A stretch of 64,000 nucleotides of DNA from Halictus rubicundus (GCF_050948215.1 NW_027488713.1:124001-188000); one strand, 5' to 3'; shown: positions 1 to 13,438, numbered from the stretch's first letter. The notes: a model not told the origin generated them from the letters alone. Numbers and translations are program-made.

Positions 1-180
1 CTCTAACCTATCGTATCAACTATCCTATCCATTCCCCTATCCTATCCTCTATCCTATCCTATCCTCAATCCTATCCTATCCTCTATCCTATCCTATCCTC
101 TATCCTATCCTCTAACCTATCCTATCCTCTATCCTATCCTATCCTCTATCCTATCCTATCCTCTATCCTATCCTATCCTC
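1..180. repeat. Left-edge fragment ending in ordinary 12/17-mers
   Basis: The first 40 bases carry the landmark CTAACCTATCGTATCAAC followed by CCATTCCCC. The same landmark recurs near 4,131, 6,779, 9,522, 10,378, 13,851 and 14,569 and at the matching A2 sites. It is therefore a piece of the same block cut by the window edge. Positions 50-180 are ordinary 12- and 17-bp units. This part does not match the sequence upstream of A2, so the left boundary of the A duplication is close to 175-185. Confidence 0.7.
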
Positions 181-896
181 TATCCTCTATCCTATCCTAT
201 CCTCTATCCTATTCTATATTCTATCCGATCCTATCCGATCCTCTATCTTATCCTATCCTCTATCCTATCCTATCCTCATTCCTATCCTATCCTCTATCAT
301 ATCCTATCCTCTGTCCTATCCACTATCGTATCCTATCTTCTATCCTATTCAATCCTATATCCTATGCTCTATACACTCCAATCCTCTATCCTATCCTATC
401 CTCTCTCCTATCCACTATCGTATCCTATCCTCTATCCTATCCAATCCTACATCCTATCCTCTATACACTCCAATCCTCTATCCTATCCTGCCCTCTATCC
501 TATCCTATCCTCTATCCTATCCTATCCTCCATCCTATCCAATCCAATATCCTATCCTATCCGCTATCCTATCCTATCCTCTATTCTATCCTATCCTCTAT
601 CCTACCCAATCCTCTATCCTATCCCCTATCCTATCCTCTATCCTATCCTCTATCCTATCCTATCCTCAATCCTATCCTATCCTCTATCCTATCCTATCCT
701 CTATCCTATCGTATCCTCTATCCTATCCTATCCTCTATCCTATCGTATCCTCATTCCTATCCTATCCTCTAACCTATTCTATACTCTACCCTATCCTATC
801 CGCTATCCTATGCTATCCTCTATCCTATCCTATCCTCTATCCTATCCTATCCTCTATCCTATCCTATCCTATCCTCTATCCTATCCAATCCTCTAT

Positions 897-1080
897 CGTC
901 TCCTGTCCTCTATCGTATACAATCCCCTATCATATCCTCTATCGTCTCCTATTTTCTATCCTATCCAATCCCCTATCCTATCCTCTATCGTCTCCTGTCC
1001 TCTATCGTATACAATCCCCTATCATATCCTCTATCGTCTCCTATTTTCTATCCTATCCAATCCCCTATCCTATCCTCTAT
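897..1080. repeat. 92-bp tandem pair
   Basis: Two head-to-tail copies (897-988 and 989-1080) each carry CGTCTCCTGTCCTC, TATACAATCCCC, a second CGTCTCC and a TTTTC run. A third CGTCTCC follows at 1,081 but diverges at once. Single copies of the motif occur at 3,666 and 6,315, so the pair is a local duplication within the head block. The same pair is present in A2 at 24,972-25,155 and so predates the 24-kb duplication. Confidence 0.85.
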
Positions 1081-1752
1081 CGTCTCCTATCCTCTATCCT
1101 ATCCGATCCTCAGTCCTATCCTATCCTCTATCCTATCCTATCCTCTATCCTATCCTATCCTATCCTCTATCCTATCCTATCCTCTATCGTCTCCTGTCCT
1201 CTATCCTATACAATCCCCTATCATATCCTCTATCGTCTCCTATCCTCTATCCTATCCAATCCCCTATCCTATCCTCTATCGTCTCCTATCCTCTATCCTA
1301 TCCTATCCTCATTCCTATCCTATCCTCTACCCTATTCTATCCTCTATCCTATTCTATACTCTACCCTATCCTTTCCGCTATCCTATCCCGTCCTCTAGCC
1401 TATCCTATCCTCTATCCTATCCTATCCTCTATCCTATCATATCCTCTATCCTATCCTATCCTCTATCCAATCCTATCCTCTATCCTATCCTATCCTCTAT
1501 CCTATCCTATCCTATCCTCTATCCTATCCTCTATCCTATCCTATCCTATCCTCTATCCTATCCTATCCTCTATCGTCTTCTGTCCTCTATTCTATACAAT
1601 CCCCTATCCTATCCTCTATCCTGTTCTATTCTCTATCCTATCCTCTATCCTATCCTATCCTCTATCGTCTCCTATCTTCTATCCTATCCAATCCCCTATC
1701 CTATCCTCAATCCTATCCTATCCTCTATCCTATCCTATCCTCTATCCTATCC

Positions 1753-1922
1753 TCTATCCTATCCTATCCTCTATCCTATCCTATCCTCTATCCTATCCTA
1801 TCCTCTATCCTATCCTATCCTCTATCCTATCCTATCCTCTATCCTATCCTATCCTCTATCCTATCCTATCCTCTATCCTATCCTATCCTCTATCCTATCC
1901 TATCCTCTATCCTATCCTATCC
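1753..1922. repeat. Pure 17-mer tract, 10 units
   Basis: Ten consecutive TCTATCCTATCCTATCC units lie in perfect phase and end at the ATTCTATATTC landmark. The matching tract in A2 (25,828-25,980) has nine units. This is a clean one-unit length difference between otherwise near-identical copies. Confidence 0.93.
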
Positions 1923-2012
1923 TCTATCCTATTCTATATTCTATCCGATCCTATCCGATCCTCTATCTTATCCTATCCTCTATCCTATCCTATCCTCATT
2001 CCTATCCTATCC

Positions 2013-2131
2013 TCTATCCTATCCTATCCTCTATCCTATCCTATCCTCTATCCTATCCTATCCTCTATCCTATCCTATCCTCTATCCTATCCTATCCTCT
2101 ATCCTATCCTATCCTCTATCCTATCCTATCC
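2013..2131. repeat. Pure 17-mer tract, 7 units
   Basis: Seven in-phase 17-mers are followed by two 12-mers. The A2 counterpart (26,071-26,172) has six units before the same 12-mer step. Together with the tract just upstream this accounts for the whole 34-bp offset change between A1 and A2 here. Confidence 0.92.
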
Positions 2132-2869
2132 TCTATCCTATCCTCTATCCTATCCTCTATCCTATCCTATCCTCTATCCTATCCTATCCTCTATCTTATC
2201 CTATCCTCTATCCTGTCCTATCCTCTATCCTATCCTATCCTCTATACTATCCTATCCTCTATCCTATTCTATATTCTATCCGATCCTATCCGCTATCCTA
2301 TCCTATCCTCTATCCTAGCCAATCCCCTATCCTATGCTCTATCCGATCATATCCTATCCTCTATAATTTCGTATCCTCTATCCTATCCTATCCTCTATCC
2401 TATCCAATCCTATATCCTATCCTATCCGCAATCCTGTCCTATATCCTATAATACCCCCTATCCTATCCAATCCTTTATCCTATCCTCTGTCCTATCCTGT
2501 ATCCTATCCTATCCTCTATTATATCCCATCCTCTATCCAATCCACTATCGTATCCTATTCTCTATCCCATCCTATCCTCCATCCTATCCTAACCCCTATC
2601 CTATCCTATCCTCATTCCTATCCTATCCTCTATCCTATCCTATCCTCTGTCCTATCCACTATCGTATCCTATCCTCTATCCTATCCAATCCTATATCCAA
2701 TCCTCTATCCTATCCTGTCCTCTATCCTATCCTATCCTCTATCCTATCCTATCCTCTATAATATCCTATCCTCTATCCTATCCTATCTTCTATCCTAACC
2801 TATCCTCTATCCTATCCTATCCTCTATCCTATCCTATCCTCTATCCTATCCTATCCTATCCTCTATCCT

Positions 2870-5518
2870 ATCCTATCCTCTATCCAATCCTATCCTCTAT
2901 CCTATCCTATCCTCTATCCTATCCTATCCTCTATCCTATCCTATCCTCTATCCTATCCTATCCTCTATCCTATCCTATCCTCTGTCCTATCCTATCCTCT
3001 ATAATATCCTATCCTCTATCCTATCCTATCCTCTATCCTATCCTCTATCCTATCCTATCCTCTATCCTATCCTCTCCTCTATCCTATCCTATCCTCCATC
3101 CTATCCTATCCTCTATCCTATCCTCTCCTCTATCCTCTCCTATCCTCCATCCTATCCTATCCTCTATCCTATCCTATCCTCTATCCTATCCTATTATATC
3201 CTATCCTCTATCCTATCCAATCCTCTATCCTATCCTATCCTCTATCCTATCCTATCCTCCATCCTATCCAATCCTATATCCTATCCTATCCGCTATCCTA
3301 TCCTATCCTCTATCCTATCCTATCCTCTATCCTACCCAATCCTCTATCCTATCCCCTATCCTATCCTCTATCCTATCCTCTATCCTATCCTATCCTCAAT
3401 CCTATCCTATCCTCTATCCTATCGTATCCTCTATCCTATCGTATCCTCTATCCTATCCTATCCTCTATCCTATTCTATATTCTATCCGATCCTATCCGAT
3501 CCTCTATCTTATCCTATCCTCTATCCTATCCTATCATCTATCCTATTCTATACTCTACCCTATCCTATCCGCTATCCTATCCTATCCTCTATCCTATCCT
3601 ATCCTCTATCCTATCCTATCCTCTATCCTATCCTATCCTATCCTCTATCCTACCCTATCCTCTATCGTCTCCTGTCCTCTATCGTATACAATCCCCTATC
3701 ATATCCTCTATCGTCTCCTATTTTCTATCCTATCCAATCCCCTATCCTATCCTCTATCGTCTCCTATCCTCTATCCTATCCTATCCTCATTCCTATCCTA
3801 TCCTCTATCCTGTCCTATCCTCTATCCTATCCTCTATCCTATCCTATCCTCTATCCTATCCTATCCTCTATCCTATCCTATCCTACCCTCTATCCTATCC
3901 TATCCTCTATCGTCTTCTGTCCTCTATTCTATACATTCCCCTATCCTATCCTCTATCGTCTCCTATCCTCTATCCTATAATATCATCTATCCTATCCTAT
4001 CCTCTATCCTGTTCTATTCTCTATCCTATCCTCTATCCTATCCTATCCTCTATCGTCTCCTATCTTCTATCCTATCCAATCCCCTATCCTATCCTCTATC
4101 CTATATTATCCACTATCCTATCCTATTCTCTAACCTATCGTATCAACTATCCTATCCATTCCCCTATCCTATCCTTTGTTCTATCTTCTATCCTATCCTC
4201 TATCCTAACCTATCCTCTATCCTTTCCCATTCTCTATCCTATCCTCTATCCTGTCCTATCCTCTATCCTATCCAATCCTATCCTCTATCCTATCCAATCT
4301 TCTATAATATCCTATCATCTATCCTATCCTCTCCTCTATCCTATCCTATCCTCCATCCTATCCTATCCTCTATCCTATCCTATCCTCTATCCTATCCTAT
4401 CCTATCATCTATCCTATCCTATCCTATCCTCTATCCTATCCTATCCTCTATCCTATCCTATCCTCTATCCTATCCAATCCTATCCTCTATCCTATCCAAT
4501 CTTCTATAATATCCTATCATCTATCCTATCCTCTCCTCTATCCTATCCTATCCTCCATCCTATCCTATCCTCTATCCTATCCTATCCTCTATCCTATCCT
4601 ATCCTCTATCCTATCCAATCCCGTATGCTATCCAATCCCCTATCCTATCCTCTATCCTATCCTATCCTCTATCGTCTCCTGTCCTCTATCCTATACAATC
4701 CCCTATCCTTTCCTCTATCGTCTCCTATCCACTATCCTATCCAATCCCCTATCCTATCCTCTATCGTCTCCTATCCTCTATCCTATCCAATCCCCTATCC
4801 TTTCCTCTATCCGATCCTATCCTCTATCGTATCCTCTATCCTATCCTCTATCGTCTCCTGTCCTCTATCCTATACAATCCCCTATCCTTTCCTCTATCGT
4901 CTCCTATCCTCTATCCTATCCAATCCCCTAACCTATCCTCTATCGTCTCCTATCCTCTATCCTATCCAATCCCCTATCCTATCCTCTATCCTATCCTATC
5001 CTCTATCCTATCCTATCCTCCATCCTATCCGATCCTCTATCCTATCCTCTATCCTATCCAATCCCCTAACCTATCCTCTATCGTCTCCTATCCTCTATCC
5101 TATCCAATCCCCTATCCTATCCTCTATCGTATCCTATCCTCTATCCTATTCTATACTCTACCATATCCTATCCTCTATCCTATCCTATCCTCTATCCTAT
5201 CCTATCCTCTATTCTATCCAATCACCTATTCTATCCTCTATCCGATCCTATCCTCTATCCTATCCTATCCTCTATAATATCGTATCCTCTATCCTATCCT
5301 ATCCTCTATCCTATCCAATCCTATATCCTATCCTATCAGCAATCCTGTCCTATCCTATATCCTATAATATCCCCTATCCTATCCAATCCTCTATCCTATC
5401 CTCTATCCTATCCTCTATCCTATCCTATCCTCTATTATATCCAATCCTCTATCCTATCCACTATCGTATCCTATTCTCTATCCTATCCTATCCTCTATCC
5501 TATCCTATCCTCTATCCT
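2870..5518. repeat. 2,649-bp higher-order repeat, unit 1 (A1)
   Basis: Landmarks recur exactly 2,649 bp downstream: CCAATCC at 2,884 and 5,533; CTGTCC then TATAATATCC at 2,982 and 5,631; CCTCCATCC at 3,251 and 5,900; CGTCTCCTGTCC at 3,666 and 6,315; GTATGCTATCC at about 4,623 and 7,272. The two units differ at only a few bases, e.g. ATCAGCAATCC here (about 5,338) where unit 2 has ATCCGCAATCC. The start is fuzzy because the flank is plain 17-mer. Confidence 0.9.
4294..4607. repeat. 202-bp-offset pair inside the 2,649-bp unit
   Basis: The string CCAATCTTCTATAATATCC, then ATCATCTATCC, CTCTCCTC and CCTCCATCC, begins at 4,294 and again at 4,496, and stays alike for about 110 bp each time. The pair is also present in unit 2 and in both A2 units, so it is older than the 2,649-bp duplication. 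Confidence 0.85.
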
Positions 5519-8140
5519 ATCCTATCCTCTATCCAATCCTATCCTCTATCCTATCCTATCCTCTATCCTATCCTATCCTCTATCCTATCCTATCCTCTAT
5601 CCTATCCTATCCTCTAACCTATCCTATCCTCTGTCCTATCCTATCCTCTATAATATCCTATCCTCTATCCTATCCTATCCTCTATCCTATCCTCTATCCT
5701 ATCCTATCCTCTATCCTATCCTCTCCTCTATCCTATCCTATCCTCCATCCTATCCTATCCTCTATCCTATCCTCTCCTCTATCCTCTCCTATCCTCCATC
5801 CTATCCTATCCTCTATCCTATCCTATCCTCTATCCTATCCTATTATATCCTATCCTCTATCCTATCCAATCCTCTATCCTATCCTATCCTCTATCCTATC
5901 CTATCCTCCATCCTATCCAATCCTATATCCTATCCTATCCGCTATCCTATCCTATCCTCTATCCTATCCTATCCTCTATCCTACCCAATCCTCTATCCTA
6001 TCCCCTATCCTATCCTCTATCCTATCCTCTATCCTATCCTATCCTCAATCCTATCCTATCCTCTATCCTATCCTATCCTCTATCCTATCGTATCCTCTAT
6101 CCTATCCTATCCTCTATCCTATTCTATATTCTATCCGATCCTATCCGATCCTCTATCTTATCCTATCCTCTATCCTATCCTATCATCTATCCTATTCTAT
6201 ACTCTACCCTATCCTATCCGCTATCCTATCCTATCCTCTATCCTATCCTATCCTCTATCCTATCCTATCCTCTATCCTATCCTATCCTATCCTCTATCCT
6301 ACCCTATCCTCTATCGTCTCCTGTCCTCTATCGTATACAATCCCCTATCATATCCTCTATCGTCTCCTATTTTCTATCCTATCCAATCCCCTATCCTATC
6401 CTCTATCGTCTCCTATCCTCTATCCTATCCTATCCTCATTCCTATCCTATCCTCTATCCTGTCCTATCCTCTATCCTATCCTCTATCCTATCCTATCCTC
6501 TATCCTATCCTATCCTCTATCCTATCCTATCCTACCCTCTATCCTATCCTATCCTCTATCGTCTTCTGTCCTCTATTCTATACATTCCCCTATCCTATCC
6601 TCTATCGTCTCCTATCCTCTATCCTATAATATCATCTATCCTATCCTATCCTCTATCCTGTTCTATTCTCTATCCTATCCTCTATCCTATCCTATCCTCT
6701 ATCGTCTCCTATCTTCTATCCTATCCAATCCCCTATCCTATCCTCTATCCTATATTATCCACTATCCTATCCTATTCTCTAACCTATCGTATCAACTATC
6801 CTATCCATTCCCCTATCCTATCCTTTGTTCTATCTTCTATCCTATCCTCTATCCTAACCTATCCTCTATCCTTTCCCATTCTCTATCCTATCCTCTATCC
6901 TGTCCTATCCTCTATCCTATCCAATCCTATCCTCTATCCTATCCAATCTTCTATAATATCCTATCATCTATCCTATCCTCTCCTCTATCCTATCCTATCC
7001 TCCATCCTATCCTATCCTCTATCCTATCCTATCCTCTATCCTATCCTATCCTATCATCTATCCTATCCTATCCTATCCTCTATCCTATCCTATCCTCTAT
7101 CCTATCCTATCCTCTATCCTATCCAATCCTATCCTCTATCCTATCCAATCTTCTATAATATCCTATCATCTATCCTATCCTCTCCTCTATCCTATCCTAT
7201 CCTCCATCCTATCCTATCCTCTATCCTATCCTATCCTCTATCCCATCCTATCCTCTATCCTATCCAATCCCGTATGCTATCCAATCCCCTATCCTATCCT
7301 CTGTCCTATCCTATCCTCTATCGTCTCCTGTCCTCTATCCTATACAATCCCCTATCCTTTCCTCTATCGTCTCCTATCCACTATCCTATCCAATCCCCTA
7401 TCCTATCCTCTATCGTCTCCTATCCTCTATCCTATCCAATCCCCTATCCTTTCCTCTATCCGATCCTATCCTCTATCGTATCCTCTATCCTATCCTCTAT
7501 CGTCTCCTGTCCTCTATCCTATACAATCCCCTATCCTTTCCTCTATCGTCTCCTATCCTCTATCCTATCCAATCCCCTAACCTATCCTCTATCGTCTCCT
7601 ATCCTCTATCCTATCCAATCCCCTATCCTATCCTCTATCCTATCCTATCCTCTATCCTATCCTATCCTCCATCCTATCCGATCCTCTATCCTATCCTCTA
7701 TCCTATCCAATCCCCTAACCTATCCTCTATCGTCTCCTATCCTCTATCCTATCCAATCCCCTATCCTATCCTCTATCGTATCCTATCCTCTATCCTATTC
7801 TATACTCTACCATATCCTATCCTCTATCCTATCCTATCCTCTATCCTATCCTATCCTCTATTCTATCCAATCACCTATTCTATCCTCTATCCGATCCTAT
7901 CCTCTATCCTATCCTATCCTCTATAATATCGTATCCTCTATCCTATCCTATCCTCTATCCTATCCAATCCTATATCCTATCCTATCCGCAATCCTGTCCT
8001 ATCCTATATCCTATAATATCCCCTATCCTATCCAATCCTCTATCCTATCCTCTATCCTATCCTCTATCCTATCCTATCCTCTATTATATCCCATCCTCTA
8101 TCCTATCCACTATCGTATCCTATTCTCTATCCTATCCTAT
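5519..8140. repeat. 2,649-bp higher-order repeat, unit 2 (A1)
   Basis: Second copy of the preceding unit; similarity stops near 8,140 (unit 1 equivalent about 5,491), where unit 2 goes on into CCTCCATCC and TATAATTTCG landmarks instead of plain 17-mers. Differences from unit 1 include CTCTATCCCATCC at about 7,251 and CTGTCC at about 7,302. Both are kept in the A2 copy (31,282 and 31,343), so the tandem duplication came before the 24-kb duplication. Confidence 0.9.
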
Positions 8141-10550
8141 CCTCCATCCTATCCTATCCTCTATCCTATCCTATCCTCTATCCTATCCTATCCTCTATCC
8201 TATCCTATCCTCTATAATTTCGTATCCTCTATCCTATCCTATCCTCTATAATTTCGTATCCTCTATCCTATCCTATCCTCTATCCTTTCCCATTCTCTAT
8301 GCTATCCTCTATCCTATCCTATCCTCTGTCCTATCCACTATCGTATAATATCCTCTATCCTATACAATCCTATATCCTATCCTCTATACACTCCAATCCT
8401 CTATCCTATCCTATCCTCTATCCTATCCTATCCTGTATCCTATCCTATCCTGTATCCTATCCTATCCTCTATATTATCCTATCCTCTATCCTATCCTATC
8501 CTCTATCCAATCCTATCCTCTATCCTATCCTATCCTCTATCCCATCCTATCCTCTATCGTCTCCAGTCCTCTATCCTATACAATCCCCTATCATATCCTC
8601 TATCGTCTCCTATCCTCTATCCTATCCAATCCCCTATCCTATCCTCTATCTTATCCTATCCTCTATCCTATCCTATCCTCATTCCTATCCTATCCTCTAT
8701 CCTATCCTATCCTCTATCCTATTCTATACTCTACCCTATCCTATCCGCTATCCTATCCTATCCTCTATCCTATCCAATCCCCTATCCTATGCTCTATCCG
8801 ATCATTTCCTATCCTCTATATTTTCGTATCCTCTATCCTATCCTATCCTCTATCCTATCCAATCCTATATCCTATCCTATCCGCAATCCTGTCCTATCCT
8901 ATATCCTATAATATCCCCTATCCTATCCAATCCTCTATCCTATCCTCTATCCTATCCTCTATCCTATCCTATCCTCTATTATATCCCAACCTCTATCCTA
9001 TCCACTATCGTATCCTATTCTCCATCCTATCCTATCCTCCATCCTATCCTATCCTCTATCCTATCCTATCCTCTATCCTATCCTATCCTCTATAATTTCG
9101 TATCCTCTATCCTATCCTATCCTCTATAATTTCGTATCCTCTATCCTATCCAATCCTATATCCTATCCTATCCGCTATCCTGTCCTATCCTCAATCCTAT
9201 AATATCCCCTATCCTATCCAATCCTCTATCCTATCCTCTATCCTATCCTATCCTCTATCCTATCCAATCCCCTATCCTATCCTCTATCGTCTCCTATCCT
9301 CCATCCTATCCAATCCCCTATTCTATCCTCCATCCTATCCTATCCTCTGTCCTATCCTATCCTCTTTCCTATAATATCATCTATCCTATCCTATCCTCTA
9401 TCCTGTTCTATTCTCTATCCTATTCTCTATCCTATCCTATCCTCTATCGTCTCCTATCTTCTATCCTATCCAATCCCCTATCTATCCTCTATCCTATATT
9501 TCCCACTATCCTATCCTGTTCTCTAACCTATCGTATCAACTATCCTATCCATTCCCCTATCCTATCCTCTATTCTATCCTCTATCCTATCCTCTATCCTA
9601 TCCTATCCTCTATCCTTTCCCATTCTCTATCCTATCCTCTATCCTATCCTATCCTCTATCCTTTCCCATTCTCTATCCTATCCTCTATCCTATCCTATCC
9701 TCTGTCCTATCCACTATCGTATAATATCCTCTATCCTATACAATCCTATATCCTATCCTCTATACACTCCAATCCTCTATCCTATCCTATCCTCTATCCT
9801 ATCCTATCCTGTATACTATCCTATCCTGTATCCTATCCTATCCAATCCCCTATCCTATCCTCCATCCTATCCTATCCTCTGTCCTATCCTCTCCTCTATC
9901 CTATAATATCATCTATCCTATCCTATCCTCTATCCTGTTCTATTCTCTATCCTATTCTCTATCCTATCCTATCCTCCATCGTCTCCTATATTCTATCCTA
10001 TCCAATCCCCTATCCTATCCTCTATCCTATATTATCCACTATCCTATCCTGTTCTCTAACCGATCGTATCAACTATCCTATCCATTCCCCTATCCTATCC
10101 TCTATTCTATCCTCTATCCTATCCTCTATCCTATCCTATCCTCTATCCTTTCCCATTCTCTATCCTATCCTCTATCCTATCCTATCCTCTGTCCTATCCT
10201 CTATCCTATCCTATCCTCATTCCTATCCTATCCTCTATCCTATCCTATCCTCTATCCTGTTCTATTCTCTATCGTATCCTCTATCCTATCCTATCCTCTA
10301 TCGTCTCCTATCTTCTATCCTATCCAATCCCCTATCCTATCCTCAATCCTATATTATCCACTATCCTATCCTGTTCTCTAACCTATCGTATCAACTATTC
10401 TATCCATTCCCCTATCCTATCCTCTATTCTATCCTCTACCCTATCCTCTATCCTATCCTCTATCCTTTCCCATTCTCTATCCTATCCTCTATCCTATCCT
10501 ATCCTCTATCCTATCCTATCCTATCCTATCCTCTATCCTATCCAATCCTC
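8141..10550. repeat. A1 block rich in CTTTCCCATTC and GTATCAAC landmarks
   Basis: Two TATAATTTCG landmarks near 8,212-8,252 and two more near 9,091-9,132 bracket a stretch with ATACACTCC and GCTCTATCCGATCAT. It then runs through CTAACCTATCGTATCAAC at about 9,522, 10,056 (CGATCG variant) and 10,378, i.e. degenerate copies of about 536 and 320 bp. This block is the source of the extra tandem copy in A2 (32,096-37,020). No other structure seen. Confidence 0.75.
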
Positions 10551-11370
10551 TATAATATCCTATCGTCTATCCTATCCTATCCTCTGTCCTATCCTATGCT
10601 CTATCCGATCATATCCTATCCTCTATATTTTCGTATCCTCTATCCTATCCTATCCTCTATCCTATCCAATCCTATATCCTATCCTATCCGCAATCCTGTC
10701 CTATCCTATATCCTATAATATCCCCTATCCTATCCAATCCTCTATCCTATCCTCTATCCTATCCTCTATCCTATCCTATCCTCTATTATATCCCATCCTC
10801 TATCCTATCCACTATCGTATCCTATTCTCTATCCTATCCTATCCTCCATCCTATCCTATCCTCTATCCTATCCTATCCTCTATCCTATCCTATCCTCTAT
10901 CCTATCCAATCCCCTATCCTATCCTCTATCTTATCCTATCCTCTATCCTATCCAATTCTCTATAATATCCTATCGTCTATCCTATCCTATCCTCTGTCCT
11001 ATCCTATGCTCTATCCGATCATATCCTATCCTCTATATTTTCGTATCCTCTATCCTATCCTATCCTCTATCCTATCCAATCCTATATCCTATCCTATCCG
11101 CAATCCTGTCCTATCCTATATCCTATAACATCCCCTATCCTATCCAATCCTCTATCCTATCCTCTATCCTATCCTCCATCCTATCCTATCCTCTATTATA
11201 TCCCATCCTCTATCCTATCCACTATCGTATCCTATTCTCTATCCTATCCTATCCTCCATCCTATCCTATCCTCTGTCCCATCCTATCCTCTATCCTATCC
11301 TATCCTCTATCCTATCCAATCCCCTATCCTATCCTCTATCTTATCCTATCCTCTATCCTATCCTATCCTC
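10550..11370. repeat. 410-bp tandem pair
   Basis: TATAATATCCTATCGTC followed by CTGTCC and GCTCTATCCGATCAT occurs at 10,564/10,598 and again 410 bp later at 10,974/11,008. The run through the TATATTTTCG, CCGCAATCC, TTATATCCC and CCTCCATCC landmarks is in the same order. The copies differ slightly (TATAATATCCCC vs TATAACATCCCC). The same pair is present in A2 near 37,076-37,880. Confidence 0.88.
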
Positions 11371-11439
11371 ATTCCTATCCTATCCTCTATCCTATCCTAT
11401 CCTCTATCCTATTCTATACTCTACCCTATCCTATCCGCT

Positions 11440-11892
11440 ATCCTATCCTATCCTCTATCCTATCCAATCCCCTATCCTATGCTCTATCCGATCATATCCT
11501 ATCCTCTATATTTTCGTATCCTCTATCCTATCCTATCCTCTATCCTACCCAATCCTATATCCTATCCTATCCGCAATCCTGTCCTATCCTATATCCTATA
11601 ATATCCCCTATCCTATCCAATCCTCTATCCTATCCTCTATCCTATCCTCTATTCTATCCTATCCTCTATTGTATCCCAACCTCTATCCTATCCACTATCG
11701 TATCCTATTCTCTATCCTATCCTATCCTCCATCCTATCCTATCCTCTATCCTATCCTATCCTCTATCCTATCCTATCATCTATCCTATCCTATCCTCTAT
11801 AATTTCGTTTCCTCTATCCTATCCTATCCTCTATCCTATCCTATCCTCTATAATTTCGTATCCTCTATCCTATCCTATCCTCTATCCTATCC
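11440..11892. repeat. About 455-bp segment repeated 1,546 bp downstream (copy 1)
   Basis: GCTCTATCCGATCAT, TATATTTTCG, TACCCAATCC, CCGCAATCC, TTGTATCCCAACC and two TATAATTTCG landmarks occur here and in the same order at about 12,986-13,438, all offset by 1,546 bp (e.g. 11,481 vs 13,027). After the segment the two copies continue differently. Preserved in A2 (about 37,952-38,404). Confidence 0.85.
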
Positions 11893-12196
11893 AATCCTCT
11901 ATCGTCTCCTATCTTCTATCCTATTCAATCCCCTATCCTATCCTCTATCCTATATTATCCACTATCCTATCCTATTCTCTATCCTATCCAATCCTATATC
12001 CTAACCTCTATACACTCCAATCCTCTATCCTATCCTATCCTCTATCCTATAATATCATCTATTATATCCTATCCTCTATCCTGTTCTATTCTCTGTCCTA
12101 TCCTCTATCCTATCCTATCCTCTATCGTCTCCTATCCTCTATCGTATAATATCCTCAATCCTATCCTATCCTCTATCCTATCCTCTATCCTATCCT

Positions 12197-12324
12197 GTCC
12201 TCTATCCTATCCTATCCTCTATCCTATCCTATCCTCTATCCTATCCTATCCTCTATCCTATCCTATCCTCTATCCTATCCTATCCTCTATCCTATCCTAT
12301 CCTCTATCCTATCCTATCCTCTAT
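12197..12324. repeat. 17-mer length tract, 128-bp allele
   Basis: Pure 17-mers between a GTCCTCTATCC start and a CCAATCC end. Tracts with the same two flanks occur at 16,192 (179 bp), 19,661 (162 bp) and, in A2, 38,709 (128 bp). Lengths differ by exactly 17 or 34 bp. Confidence 0.88.
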
Positions 12325-12985
12325 CCAATCCTATCCTCTATCCTATCCTATCCTCTATCCTATCCTATCCTCTATCCTATCCTATCCTCTATCCTATCCT
12401 ATCCTCTATTCTATAAAATCCTCTATCCTATCCTATCCTCTATCCTATCCTATCCTCTATACACTCCAATCCTCTATTCTATCCAATCCTCTATCCTATC
12501 CTATCCTCTATCCTATCCTATCCTCTATCCAATCCTATCCTCTATCCTATCCTCTATCCTATCCTATCCTCTATCCTATCCTATCCTCTATCCTATCCTA
12601 TCCTCTATCCTATCCTATCCTCTATCCTATCCTATCCTCTGTCCTATCCTATCCTCTATAATATCCTATCCTCTATCCTATCCTATCCTCTATCCTATCC
12701 TATCCTCTATCCTATCCTATCCTCTATCCTCTCCTCTCCTCTATCCTATCCTATCCTCCATCCAATCCTATACACTATCCTATTCTATCCTATCCTATCC
12801 TCTATCTTATCCTATCCTATCCTCTATCCTATCCTATCCTCTATCGTCTCCAGTCCTCTATCCTATACAATCCCCTATCATATCCTCTATCGTCTCCTAT
12901 CCTGTATCCTATCCAATCCCCTATCCTATCCTCTATCTTATCCTATCCTCTATCCTATCCTATCCTCATTCCTATCCTATCCGCT

Positions 12986-13438
12986 ATCCTATCCTATCCT
13001 CTATCCTATCCAATCCCCTATCCTATGCTCTATCCGATCATATCCTATCCTCTATATTTTCGTATCCTCTATCCTATCCTATCCTCTATCCTACCCAATC
13101 CTATATCCTATCCTATCCGCAATCCTGTCCTATCCTATATCCTATAATATCCCCTATCCTATCCAATCCTCTATCCTATCCTCTATCCTATCCTCTATCC
13201 TATCCTATCCTCTATTGTATCCCAACCTCTATCCTATCCACTATCGTATCCTATTCTCTATCCTATCCTATCCTCCATCCTATCCTATCCTCTATCCTAT
13301 CCTATCCTCTATCCTATCCTATCCTCTATCCTATCCTATCCTCTATAATTTCGTTTCCTCTATCCTATCCTATCCTCTATCCTATCCTATCCTCTATAAT
13401 TTCGTATCCTCTATCCTATCCTATCCTCTATCCTATCC
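12986..13438. repeat. About 455-bp segment, copy 2
   Basis: Second copy of the 11,440-11,892 segment. It has TTGTATCCCAACC at about 13,213 and paired TATAATTTCG landmarks, then goes on to CCTATTTCC where copy 1 goes on to CGTCTCC. A2 counterpart at about 39,530-39,984. Confidence 0.85.

Larger units (their letters stand above)
181..2870. repeat. Head block of A1
   Basis: Contains the ATTCTATATTC/CCGATCC landmark (211-240; again at about 1,930 and 2,265), ATACACTCC units, CGTCTCC units and two pure 17-mer tracts. A CCTCC/CCAATCC/CCGCTATCC run at about 521-570 recurs at 3,251 and 5,900. This suggests that the head block is a more diverged relative of the 2,649-bp repeat that follows (offset 2,730 at that landmark, 2,769 at the CGTCTCCTGTCC landmark, 897 vs 3,666). 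Repeated in A2 at about 24,256-26,911. Confidence 0.75.

Noticed and set aside
364..2318. Long + strand open frames (hundreds of codons) with a repetitive SYPLSYPILYPI protein, here and throughout the window
   Set aside because: All three frames give the same repeat because 17 is not a multiple of 3; whole-unit indels shift frames freely between near-identical copies; the composition is only S, Y, P, I and L with few others. No start context, intron or domain is visible.
8050..8300. tRNA or small RNA genes among the G-containing variants
   Set aside because: The + strand has too little G, and no stem-forming complementary segments are apparent on either strand.
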